DNA of 17,209 nt from Streptosporangiaceae bacterium (GCA_025934635.1 JAICWX010000189.1:1-17209); one strand, 5' to 3'; positions 6,425 to 13,636 are shown, counted from the stretch's first letter. Numbers and translations: made by a program. Notes: generated by a model from the sequence alone, not told the origin.

Positions 6425-6654
6425 GGCCGGCTCCGGGGCGGGGGGCGGCCCCAGCGGCGGCGCAGGCGGTCGGGCATGCGGCTGGGCGGGTCGGCGGCGC
6501 TGGCCTCGATCATGGTTCGGATGGTGTGCCCGCAGCGGCCGCAGACCGAGCCGGCTCCGCACGCCTCGGCGACCTTCTTGGTCGTGCGCGCGCCGCCGTC
6601 GATCGTTCGCTGGACCGTGTAGGTGGTGACACCCAGGCAGAGGCATACGTACAT
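6421..6654 (-). CDS. bfd: Bacterioferritin-associated ferredoxin, [2Fe-2S]
   Basis: Small iron-sulfur protein, 77 residues. Seen: Cys4 and Cys6 in YVCLCLGVT and Cys38 and Cys41 in GSVCGRCGHTIR, the CxC...CxxC [2Fe-2S] ligands of the BFD-like fold, with a helical middle TIDGGARTTKKVAEACG. In studied bacteria Bfd docks on bacterioferritin and reduces stored Fe(III) so iron can be released. The bacterioferritin gene lies about 780 bp away on the opposite strand, supporting that role. The tail after residue 50 (ASAADPPSRM... rich in Pro and Arg) is longer than usual and low in complexity. ATG 6654 is 7 bp after the stop of the two-repeat protein, and the stop overlaps the next gene's GTG (GTGA), so it is probably translated in a four-gene operon. 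Confidence 0.9.
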   Translation of the reverse strand: MYVCLCLGVTTYTVQRTIDGGARTTKKVAEACGAGSVCGRCGHTIRTMIEASAADPPSRMPDRLRRRWGRPPPRSRP

Positions 6655-6661
6655 GGCGGTC

Positions 6662-7348
6662 TTAGCCTCGGGGGGGCTCGGGGGGGTCGTCTCCCCCGGA
6701 GGAGGCAGAGTCCTGGGGTACCTCGATGGCCTGCACGAGGTGGCCGACGAACAGGGGCGGATAGGCGCCCTCGCCGGCCTCCGACATGAACGCGGCCGCG
6801 GCGTCGGGGTGGCGGATCCACTCCTGCGCCTGCTGTTCGGTGGCGATCTGGAGCAGGATCATCACCTCGGCCTGGTCGTCAATGGCCCGGTAGATCCAGA
6901 AGCGGCGCACGCCCGAGGCGGCGATCCGGTCGGCGGCGGCGTGCACGCGGCTGCGCATCTCTTCCAGCTGGCCGACCGGGACGATCGCGGCCACGATCAC
7001 GGTCCCGGAACCCGCGGCCGGGCCCGTCTGGCCGGAACCCTGATCCGGGGCGCCGGGCGAGCCGAGGTCGAGCTTCTCCACCACCTCGCCGACGAACATG
7101 GGCGGGAACTCCTCGACGCCGGCCGCGTCGAACCAGGAGAACACGCCCGGCGACCGGAGCAGCGCATCGACCGGCCGGCGTTCCCGGAACCCCATGGTCA
7201 CGAAGACGCGGCTGGCGTCCGCGAGCGAGCGGTAGACCACGATGTGGTGCGCGCCGAGGCTGGGCAGCGGGGGCAGCTCGCGGCTGAACGCGGCCCACCA
7301 GTGGTCGAAATCCGGCACCCGGTAGTCGGCGGCGAGGACAAGGGACAT
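6662..7348 (-). CDS. Protein of unknown function built from two internal repeats
   Basis: 228 residues, with no signal peptide or membrane segment. The two halves are clearly related. Residues 34-95 (VVYRSLADASRVFVTM..., ending FPPMFVGEVVEKLDL) align with 148-210 (WIYRAIDDQAEVMILL..., ending YPPLFVGHLVQAIEV), separated by a Gly/Ser/Pro-rich linker (96-116). Each repeat resembles a small alpha/beta domain with HP/SP and PPxFVG landmarks, perhaps ferredoxin-like or dimeric alpha-beta barrel. The fold is my inference and I know no function. A short acidic, proline-rich tail follows. It is the first gene of the bfd operon and lies divergently from bfr (83-bp gap), suggesting a role connected with iron storage or with the acyl-CoA genes downstream. 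ATG 7348 has no strong ribosome site. Confidence 0.8.
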   Translation of the reverse strand: MSLVLAADYRVPDFDHWWAAFSRELPPLPSLGAHHIVVYRSLADASRVFVTMGFRERRPVDALLRSPGVFSWFDAAGVEEFPPMFVGEVVEKLDLGSPGAPDQGSGQTGPAAGSGTVIVAAIVPVGQLEEMRSRVHAAADRIAASGVRRFWIYRAIDDQAEVMILLQIATEQQAQEWIRHPDAAAAFMSEAGEGAYPPLFVGHLVQAIEVPQDSASSGGDDPPEPPRG

Positions 7349-7431
7349 GGCGACGTTGCCAATCAGGTCGCGACGGTTGGGATGAGGCTACGGTATAGGC
7401 TCCGGACACCCAGATACGGGAGGGGACGTAC
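7349..7431. promoter_or_regulatory. Divergent promoter region between bfr and the bfd operon
   Basis: An 83-bp gap must drive bfr (plus) and probably the two-repeat-bfd-crotonase-CaiB operon (minus). For bfr, TAGGCT at 7396-7401 fits TANNNT and a GGGAGGGG ribosome site (7418-7425) precedes ATG 7432. No clear -35 and no recognisable IdeR iron box are seen. Confidence 0.4.
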
Positions 7432-7911
7432 ATGCTCGGGGACCCTGAAGTCCTGCAATTGCTGAACGAACAGCTCACCAGTGAGCTGACCGCCATCAAC
7501 CAGTACTTCCTGCATTCGAAGATGCAGGACAACTGGGGCTACACCGAGCTGGCCGCGCACACCCGGGCCGAGTCGTTCGACGAGATGAAGCACGCCGAGG
7601 CGCTGACCGACCGGATCCTGCTGCTGGACGGGCTGCCGAACTACCAGCGCCTGTTCTCGGTGCGCATCGGGCAGACCATCCGCGAGCAGTTCGAGTCCGA
7701 CCTGGCCATCGAGGTGGAAGTGGCCGAGCGGCTCCGGCCCGGCATCATCTTGTGCCGGGAGCGCCAGGACTCGACCAGCGCGACCCTGCTCGAGACGATC
7801 ATGGCGGACGAGGAACTCCACATCGACTACCTCGAGACCCAGCTGGAGCTGATGAACACCCTCGGCGAGCAGCTGTACCTCGCCCAGTGCGTGGCCCGGC
7901 CGCCGCACTAG
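7432..7911 (+). CDS. bfr: Bacterioferritin
   Basis: Iron-storage ferritin, 159 residues, the normal length. In characterised homologues 24 subunits form a haem-containing shell. All ferroxidase ligands are visible: Glu18, Glu51, His54, Glu94, Glu127 and His130. Met52, the haem ligand between subunits, and Tyr25 are also present. ESFDEMKHAE and ADEELHIDYLETQ are the hallmark helices. A strong GGGAGGGG ribosome site lies 7 nt before the ATG. It is transcribed away from the operon encoding its probable partner Bfd. The gap to the next gene (7912-7983) contains the 10-bp dyad CTTGCGCAAG at 7947-7956 and no other signal I recognise. Confidence 0.97.
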   Translation: MLGDPEVLQLLNEQLTSELTAINQYFLHSKMQDNWGYTELAAHTRAESFDEMKHAEALTDRILLLDGLPNYQRLFSVRIGQTIREQFESDLAIEVEVAERLRPGIILCRERQDSTSATLLETIMADEELHIDYLETQLELMNTLGEQLYLAQCVARPPH

Positions 7912-7983
7912 CGCCTCCCTCCGGCGCCCTCCGGTCGTCGGCCCAGCTTGCGCAAGGCGGGCGCGGGCTGAGAAGTTGACACC

Positions 7984-9432
7984 ATGGACGACGAGCTCAG
8001 CCCGCTGGACTACCTGCTGCACCGCGGTGAGGCGTATCCGGCCACCCGTTCGGCGTTCCTGAACCTGGAGATCCTGGACGGGCCCGCGGACTGGGGGCGG
8101 CTGCGCGACGCGCTGGACCGGGCCAGCCGGGTGGTCATCCGGATGCGGCAGAAGGTCGTGGTCCCGCCGCTGCCGACCACGGCCCCGCGCTGGGTGGTCG
8201 ATCCGGACTTCGACCTGGACTACCACCTGCGCCGGGTGGCGCTGCCCGGCCCGGGCACGCTGCGCCAGCTGCTCGACCTGGCCGAGGTCACGCTGCAGTC
8301 GCCGCTGGACACCTCGCGGGCGCTGTGGGAAGCGGTCTACGTCGAGGGGCTGGAAGGCGGGCGCTCGGCGCTGCTGACCAAGCTCAGCCACGCGATCACC
8401 GACGGGCTCGGCGGCATCGCGCTGTTCGAGCAGGTCTACGACACCGAGCGGGACCCGGAACCGCGGCCGATGCCGCCGGTTCCGGTGCCCCGCGACGTGA
8501 CCGGCGAGGACCTGCTGCGGGATAGCATCCGGCAGCTGCCGCAGAACACGCTCAGCTCCGGGCGCCGGTTCCTGGGCCGGGTCGCGGGCGCGGCCACGCG
8601 GCTGGCCACCCAGCCGGGAGCCACGGTCAGCGAGGCGCTCGGCTTCGCCGAGTCGGCCCGCCGGGTGCTCGTCCCGCAGCCGGCGCAGACGTCGCCGCTA
8701 CTGCGCCGCCGCAGCCTGGTCAGCCGGACGATCGTGCTCGAGCTGCCGCTGGCCGACCTGCGCACTGCGGCCAAGTCGGTGGAGGTACCCGGCGGCGGCA
8801 CGGCGTCGGTCAACGACGCCTACCTGGCGGCGGTATGCGGCGGGCTGGCCCGGTACCACGAGGTGCTCGGGGTACCGGTCGACGCCATCCCGCTGGCGCT
8901 GCCGGTCAGCCTGCGCGGCGCGGACGACCCGGCTTCCGGCAACCGGTTCACCGGGATCACGATCGCCGGGCCGCTGGGCGAGCCCGATCCGGCCGAGCGG
9001 ATGCGGCTGGTCCGGGAGCAGGTCGTCGCGCGGCGGGGCGAGCCCGCCTTCGACCTGATCGGGCGGCTGGCCCCGGCGCTGGCGTTCCTTTCCGACGAGG
9101 CGCTGCACGAGGTCTTCGACCGGATCCCTACGCCGGACGTCCAGGCCAGCAACGTGCCCGGCTACGCCCAGGAGACGTTCCTGGCCGGGGCGCGGGTGGA
9201 GCGGCAGTACGCGCTCGGCCCGCTGCCGCGGGTGGCCATGATGGCGATCCTGATCTCCCGGGCGGGTACCTGCACGGTGGCCTTCCGCTACGACACGGCA
9301 TCGTTCAGCGCCGCCGATCAGCTCGAGAAGTGCCTCCAGGCCGGGTTCGACGAGATCGTGGAGGTGGGGCGGGAGGCCACCCGTTCGGTACCTAAGAAAC
9401 GGACGGGACCGAAAACGGAGGGGAACTCGTGA
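7984..9432 (+). CDS. Wax ester synthase/diacylglycerol acyltransferase (WS/DGAT)
   Basis: 482 residues, typical for the bifunctional WS/DGAT family, which esterifies diacylglycerol or fatty alcohol with acyl-CoA and makes storage triacylglycerol or wax ester at the inner membrane face. Seen: family-type N-terminus LSPLDYLLHRGEA, PLDTSRALWE near residue 110, the active site SHAITDG (Ser135-Gly141) and the late family motif SNVPGYAQ. The usual HHxxxDG motif has Ser for the first His. His136 (the second, catalytic one) and Asp140 are kept. First gene of a three-gene operon; the stop overlaps the next start (GTGA). It corresponds in order to Rv2484c of M. tuberculosis. The ATG fits the family N-terminus, though the ribosome site is weak. 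Confidence 0.93.
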   Translation: MDDELSPLDYLLHRGEAYPATRSAFLNLEILDGPADWGRLRDALDRASRVVIRMRQKVVVPPLPTTAPRWVVDPDFDLDYHLRRVALPGPGTLRQLLDLAEVTLQSPLDTSRALWEAVYVEGLEGGRSALLTKLSHAITDGLGGIALFEQVYDTERDPEPRPMPPVPVPRDVTGEDLLRDSIRQLPQNTLSSGRRFLGRVAGAATRLATQPGATVSEALGFAESARRVLVPQPAQTSPLLRRRSLVSRTIVLELPLADLRTAAKSVEVPGGGTASVNDAYLAAVCGGLARYHEVLGVPVDAIPLALPVSLRGADDPASGNRFTGITIAGPLGEPDPAERMRLVREQVVARRGEPAFDLIGRLAPALAFLSDEALHEVFDRIPTPDVQASNVPGYAQETFLAGARVERQYALGPLPRVAMMAILISRAGTCTVAFRYDTASFSAADQLEKCLQAGFDEIVEVGREATRSVPKKRTGPKTEGNS

Positions 9433-10886
9433 CGGGACCGCTGCGGCTGCCGGGGTCGGTGGCGGACGTGGACGCCAGCCCGGAAGGGCCGGGGACCGGA
9501 GCCTTCTTCGACCTGGACGGGACGCTGGTGGCCGGGTTCACCGTCGCGGCCGTCACCCGGGACCGGGTGCGGCGCCGCGAGATCGGGGCGGCCGAGTTCC
9601 TGCAGATGATGCAGCTCGCGGTGGAGTACCGGCTGGGGCGCAGCCAGTTCGAGAACGTGATCGCGGGCGCGGTCGGCTCGACCAGGGGGCGGCTGGCCGA
9701 GGACGTGGAAGAGGTCGGCGAGCGGATCTTCCAGCAGGGCGTGGTGGACCTGATCTACCCGGAGATGCGCGACCTGGTCCGGGCCCACCAGCGCCGCGGC
9801 CACACCGTGGTGCTGAGCTCGTCGGCGCTGAGCATGCAGGCCGAGCCGGTGGCGCGCTACCTCGGCATCGACCACGTGGTGTGCAACCGGTTCGAGGTCG
9901 ACGAGCACGGGGTGCTGACCGGGCAGGTCAAGCGCCCGGTGATCTGGGGCGCCAGCAAGGCCACCAGCGTGCAGAAGTTCGCCGCCGAGCACGGGGTCAA
10001 CCTGCGCACCAGCTACTTCTACGCGGACGGGGACGAGGACGCCGCGCTGATGCACCTGGTCGGCAACCCGCGGCCGGTCAACCCGGGGCCGCGGCTGACG
10101 TCGGTGGCCCAGCGGCGCGGCTGGCCCATCCTGCGGTTCGGCAGCCGGGGCGGCGGCGGTCCGCTCGGCCGGGTCCGCAACCTGGCCGCGATCGGCTCGC
10201 TCGGCCCGGTGGCGGCCGGCGCGCTGAGCCTGGGCCTGCTGACCAGGAACAAGCGGATCGGGCTGAACTTCCTGACCCGGACCTGGCCGGAGACGGTGCT
10301 CGCGCTGAACGGGGTGAAGCTGAACGTCCTGGGCGAGGAGAACCTGACCAGGCGGCGGCCCGCCGTGTTCGTGTTCAACCACCGGAACAACTTCGACATC
10401 TTCGTGGTGGCCGCGCTGGTGAAGGACAACTGGACCGGGATCGCCAAGAAGGAGCTGGCGTCGAACCCGCTGGTCGGGCCGCTCGGGAAGCTGATGGACG
10501 CCGCGTTCATCGACCGGGCCGACACCGCGTCGGCGGTGGCCGCGCTGGCACCGATCGAGGAGGCGGCCCGTAAGGGGCTGTCGATCCTGGTGGCGCCGGA
10601 AGGCTCGCGGCTGGATACCCAGTCGGTCGGGCCGTTCAAGAAGGGGGCGTTCCGGATCGCGATGGCGACCGGGCTGCCGGTCGTGCCGATCATCATCAGG
10701 AACTCCGAGTCGGTGGCGGGGCGGAACTCGACCACCTTGCACCCGGGGACGGTGGACGTGGCGGTGCTGCCGCCGGTTTCGGTTGCTGACTGGACGTCGG
10801 AGAACCTGGCGGAGCGGATCGAGGAGGTTCGCTCGGCTTACGTGTCGCTGCTGGCTTCGTGGCCTTCCGCCGGGCCTGTCTCGTGA
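9429..10886 (+). CDS. plsC: HAD-family phosphatase fused to 1-acylglycerol-3-phosphate acyltransferase
   Basis: Two-domain enzyme, 485 residues. The N-terminal HAD (SerB-like) domain has the nucleophile motif FFDLDGTLVAG (Asp28, Asp30), HTVVLSSSALSMQAEPVA as motif II, and YFYADGDEDAALM as the acidic motif. The C-terminal PlsC domain has NHRNNFD (His318, Asp323, the HX4D motif) and APEGSR (Glu391). PlsC acylates lysophosphatidic acid to phosphatidic acid. The HAD substrate is unproven; removal of phosphate from phosphatidic or lysophosphatidic acid would fit the operon. The linker region near residue 255 (AIGSLGPVAAGALSLGLL) is hydrophobic and may touch the membrane. The start GTG 9429 overlaps the previous stop and has GGAGGGG 5 nt upstream. 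Same architecture and order as Rv2483c. The next gene again starts by GTGA overlap. Confidence 0.93.
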   Translation: MTGPLRLPGSVADVDASPEGPGTGAFFDLDGTLVAGFTVAAVTRDRVRRREIGAAEFLQMMQLAVEYRLGRSQFENVIAGAVGSTRGRLAEDVEEVGERIFQQGVVDLIYPEMRDLVRAHQRRGHTVVLSSSALSMQAEPVARYLGIDHVVCNRFEVDEHGVLTGQVKRPVIWGASKATSVQKFAAEHGVNLRTSYFYADGDEDAALMHLVGNPRPVNPGPRLTSVAQRRGWPILRFGSRGGGGPLGRVRNLAAIGSLGPVAAGALSLGLLTRNKRIGLNFLTRTWPETVLALNGVKLNVLGEENLTRRRPAVFVFNHRNNFDIFVVAALVKDNWTGIAKKELASNPLVGPLGKLMDAAFIDRADTASAVAALAPIEEAARKGLSILVAPEGSRLDTQSVGPFKKGAFRIAMATGLPVVPIIIRNSESVAGRNSTTLHPGTVDVAVLPPVSVADWTSENLAERIEEVRSAYVSLLASWPSAGPVS

Positions 10887-13309
10887 GTGCCGGTACCGGT
10901 CCTGAGCTGAAGGACCTGCTGGCGGACGGGAGCGTGGTGCTCACGCAGGCGGCCACGCCGACCGAGGCGCGGCTGATCCGGGAGCGGATCGCGGCGGCGG
11001 GCGGGACGGAACGGCCGCCGGTCAACGTCGGGCAGATCCCGTCTTCGGTGCTGTCCGCTGACGACACTCAGCTGGTGCCGGTGCGGGTGGCGTGGCTGCC
11101 GGAGGAGCATGGCGGGCGGCGGGCGGCGCGGCTGCACGATGTGCTGCCGGGGCAGGATCCGTACCATCCCAGCGAACGGCAGCAGCGGCGGATCCTGGCC
11201 CGCCAGCCGGGGCGGGCCGCGGTGCTGGTCGGCGAGCCCGCCACCGTGGGCGCGCTGCGGCGGCGCTGGGCCGAGACGGCCGGCGAGGATTTTGCTGGCT
11301 ACGTAGCCCGGCGGGCTGTGTTGGCGCTGGACCAGGCCGAGTACCGGCTGCGCGGGCCCCGGTACAAGACGCCTTCGCTGGTCAGGGATGAAATCCTGTC
11401 GTCGCGGCGGTTCCGGGCCGGGCTGCGTACCGTCCGCAGCGGGGCCGCGCCGTCGCTGACCGAAGCCGGGGAGATCCTCGATGAGCTCGCGGCGGGCTGG
11501 AGCCGGCGGCTGATCGACGTCATGCCGACCGTCGGGCGGCTGATCTTCCAGCGCGGCTTCGACCCGCAGATCGACTACGACGTTGCGCAAGTCGACCGGC
11601 TCCGGGCGGCGATGGAGCGGCATCCGGGCATCTTGCTGTGGTCGCACCGGTCCAACCTCGACACGCTGGTGCTGGCGGCGGCCCTGCAGGAGCAGGGGAT
11701 CCCGCCCGCGCACCTGTTCGCCGGCATCAACATGGCCTTCGGGCCGATGGGCGCGATCATGCGGCGGGCCGGGGTGATCTTCATCCGCCGCTCGACGTCG
11801 GACGACCCGCTGTACAAGTACGTGCTGCGCGAGTACGTCGGCTACGTGCTGGAGAAGCGGTTCAACCTGTCCTGGTCGATCGAGGGCACCCGGTCGCGGA
11901 CCGGGAAGATGCTGCCGCCGCGGCTCGGCCTGCTGTCTTACGCGGCCGATGCTTTCGTTCAGGGCCGGGTCGACGACATCGCGCTGCTGCCGGTGTCGAT
12001 CACGTTCGACCAGCTGCACGAGATCGCGGAGTACGCCGAGTACGCGCGGGGGGCGGCCAAGAAGCCGGAGGGGTTCGGCTGGCTGTACGGGTTCATCAAG
12101 GCACAGGGGGCGCGGCACTACGGCAAGGTGTACGTGCGGTTCGGCGAGCCGGTGCTGCTGAGCTCGTTCCTGGGGCGTGGTGGTACTGCTGCCGGGGATG
12201 CGGCGGGGCGGCGGCTGGCGCTGCAGAAGACCGCGTTCGAGGTGGCGTGGCGGATCAATCAGGGGATGCCGGCGACCGCGACGGCCATCGTGACGACGGT
12301 GCTGCTGGCGATGCAGGGGGCGGCACTGACGTTCGGGCAGATACGGCTGGGGCTCGGGGACGCGCTTTCGTATCTGGAGAGTCGTTCGGTCCCCCGGACG
12401 GCGTCGGCGCAGGCACTGACGGGTGCGGCGGCGCTGCGGGCGACGCTGGACGCGCTGGTTTCCGGTGGCGTGGTGACGCTGGTGCGGGACGGGCGGGAGC
12501 CGGTGTGGCTGATCGGGCCGGAGCATCAGCTGGCGGCGACGTTCTACCGGAACTCGCTGATTCACTTCTTGCTGGATACGGCGCTATGTGAGCTGGCGGT
12601 GCTGCGGGCCGGGGAGGTTTCGGAGCCTGCTTCGGACGGCGGGGTGGCTTCGGGTGCTGGGGTGGCTTCGGGTGCCGATCCGGTGGCGGCGTTCTGGGAC
12701 GAGATCGCGCGGCTGCGGGACCTGCTGAAGTTCGAGTTCTACTTCAAGGACCGCGAGGAGCACCGGCGCCAGGTGGGCGAGGAGATGGCCCGGCACGATC
12801 CCGGCTGGGAGGACCGGCTCCGGGCGGGTGAGGCCGACGTGCTGCTGGGCGAGATGCGGCCGCTGGTCTCGCACATCATGGTGCGGCCGTTCGTCGAGGC
12901 CTACCGGATCCTCGCCGACGTGCTGGTGAACGACGACGTGGCGGCGTCGAACGAGGACTCCGAGGTGACCAGCCGGGCGCTCGGGCTCGGCCACCAGTAC
13001 GTGGCGCAGCGGCGGCTGCGCAGCTCCGAGTCGGTCTCGGTGCTGCTGTTCCAGACGGGGCTGCAGCTGGCCAGGAACCGGGGGCTGCTCGAACCGGGCC
13101 CGGACGGAGATGGCGGCGCGCCCGGTGGCGCCGACGTGGACCTGGCCGCATCCGGTGCGGGCCTGGCCGCATCCGGTGCGGGCCTGGCCGCGCGGCGGGC
13201 GGACTTCCTGGCCGAGCTGCGCCACCTGGTCCGCCGGCTGGACCGGATCGAGGACCTGGCCATCAGGCGCTACATCAGGGACGCGGTCAGCGTGCTGCCG
13301 GCCGACTGA
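10883..13309 (+). CDS. plsB: Glycerol-3-phosphate 1-O-acyltransferase (PlsB type)
   Basis: First committed enzyme of glycerolipid synthesis, acylating sn-glycerol-3-phosphate at position 1, probably peripheral on the membrane. 808 residues, close to the PlsB family and M. tuberculosis Rv2482c. Seen: motif I HRSNLD (His255-Asp260), motif II FIRRS, motif III IEGTRSRTGK (Glu334) and motif IV LPVSITFD, followed by the long C-terminal region typical of PlsB. The frame is open from GTG 10859, but GTG 10883 makes the same 4-base GTGA overlap with the upstream stop as the preceding junction, so I chose it. Two in-frame micro-repeats add Ala/Ser/Gly-rich stretches: GVASGAGVASGAD (from 12641) and LAASGAGLAASGAG (from 13141). 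They interrupt otherwise conserved C-terminal sequence and look like flexible insertions. Confidence 0.94.
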   Translation: MSAGTGPELKDLLADGSVVLTQAATPTEARLIRERIAAAGGTERPPVNVGQIPSSVLSADDTQLVPVRVAWLPEEHGGRRAARLHDVLPGQDPYHPSERQQRRILARQPGRAAVLVGEPATVGALRRRWAETAGEDFAGYVARRAVLALDQAEYRLRGPRYKTPSLVRDEILSSRRFRAGLRTVRSGAAPSLTEAGEILDELAAGWSRRLIDVMPTVGRLIFQRGFDPQIDYDVAQVDRLRAAMERHPGILLWSHRSNLDTLVLAAALQEQGIPPAHLFAGINMAFGPMGAIMRRAGVIFIRRSTSDDPLYKYVLREYVGYVLEKRFNLSWSIEGTRSRTGKMLPPRLGLLSYAADAFVQGRVDDIALLPVSITFDQLHEIAEYAEYARGAAKKPEGFGWLYGFIKAQGARHYGKVYVRFGEPVLLSSFLGRGGTAAGDAAGRRLALQKTAFEVAWRINQGMPATATAIVTTVLLAMQGAALTFGQIRLGLGDALSYLESRSVPRTASAQALTGAAALRATLDALVSGGVVTLVRDGREPVWLIGPEHQLAATFYRNSLIHFLLDTALCELAVLRAGEVSEPASDGGVASGAGVASGADPVAAFWDEIARLRDLLKFEFYFKDREEHRRQVGEEMARHDPGWEDRLRAGEADVLLGEMRPLVSHIMVRPFVEAYRILADVLVNDDVAASNEDSEVTSRALGLGHQYVAQRRLRSSESVSVLLFQTGLQLARNRGLLEPGPDGDGGAPGGADVDLAASGAGLAASGAGLAARRADFLAELRHLVRRLDRIEDLAIRRYIRDAVSVLPAD
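12641..12676 (+). repeat. In-frame 18-bp tandem repeat in plsB (2 copies)
   Basis: GGGGTGGCTTCGGGTGCT at 12641-12658 is followed directly by the same sequence with only the last base changed (12659-12676). It encodes GVASGA twice, a flexible insert within the C-terminal region of PlsB. Confidence 0.85.
13141..13190 (+). repeat. In-frame 21-bp tandem repeat in plsB (about 2.4 copies)
   Basis: The 21-bp unit beginning CCTGGCCGCATCCGGTGCGG occurs exactly at 13141-13161 and 13162-13182 and partly at 13183-13190. It encodes repeats of LAASGAG before the conserved closing helices of PlsB. The peptide resembles the other plsB micro-repeat although the codons differ. Confidence 0.85.
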
Positions 13310-13370
13310 GGCCGGGGGTGGCCTGGCCGGGGCCGGCGAAGGGAGTCAGCGAGCTGGTTGCGGACAGCTC

Positions 13371-13431
13371 AACGACATCGATGGAGCATCAATGCCGCAG
13401 TAACGACATGAATGCTCCATATGTCGTTACT
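13371..13431. repeat. Two overlapping, mutually exclusive hairpins downstream of plsB
   Basis: Hairpin A: AGTAACGACAT (13399-13409) pairs perfectly with ATGTCGTTACT (13421-13431) around an 11-nt loop. Hairpin B: AACGACAT (13371-13378) and ATGGAGCAT (13381-13389) pair with ATGCTCCAT (13412-13420) and ATGTCGTT (13421-13428), giving 17 bp with a 2-nt bulge. Both use 13421-13428, so only one can form at a time. The block is much more AT-rich than its surroundings and starts 61 bp after the plsB stop. It may terminate the lipid operon, act as a conditional structure, or be a copy of a dispersed palindromic repeat. Confidence 0.75.
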
Positions 13432-13516
13432 GGACGTTCCGGGCTGGTGGTTGCGGGATGACTGGGGCGGGTGTTACGCGTGGGAGCGGACCGGGCCCGG
13501 CCGGGTGCTGGCTAGG

Positions 13517-13629
13517 GGCTAGGACCGGGGCGATGGGGCGGCTAGGACCGGGGCGGTGGGCCGGCTAGGACCGGGCGGTGGGGCGGCTGGGACTGGGGCG
13601 GTGGGGCGGCTGGGACTGGGGCGGTGGGC
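13517..13629 (+). repeat. G-rich tandem repeat, five copies of a 22-23-bp unit
   Basis: Units start at 13517, 13540, 13563, 13585 and 13608. The first three have the form GGCTAGGACCGGGGCGRTGG and the last two GGCTGGGACTGGGGCGGTGG, so two subtypes are adjacent. The repeat is non-coding, lies between plsB and the phosphatase-like gene, and has runs of three to four G spaced closely enough for G-quadruplexes on the plus strand. There are no spacers, so it is not a CRISPR. Confidence 0.8.
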
Positions 13630-13636
13630 GGTGGGT

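Noticed and set aside
6425..6646. Upstream extension of the crotonase-like gene to 6646
   Set aside because: The extension is bfd coding sequence read in another frame (Arg/Pro/His-rich). GTG 6424 has a ribosome site and a GTGA coupling with bfd.
7385..7405. Possible IdeR/DtxR iron box before bfr
   Set aside because: The segment around GGTATAGGCTCC lacks the dyad symmetry and most of the bases of the iron-box consensus.
7947..7956. CTTGCGCAAG dyad between bfr and WS/DGAT as an operator or terminator
   Set aside because: A single 10-bp palindrome without loop, second copy or supporting promoter context is too little to call a site.
7976..7981. TTGACA just before the WS/DGAT start as a -35 element
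   Set aside because: It is 3 nt from the ATG, so no -10 or transcription start could serve this gene from it.
10838..12565. A 575-codon minus-strand open frame opposite plsB
   Set aside because: It is antisense to the conserved PlsB acyltransferase motifs. The product is Arg/Pro/Gln/His-rich, typical of a GC-bias artefact.
13517..13629. CRISPR-like array
   Set aside because: The units are contiguous without unique spacers, and no cas genes are present.
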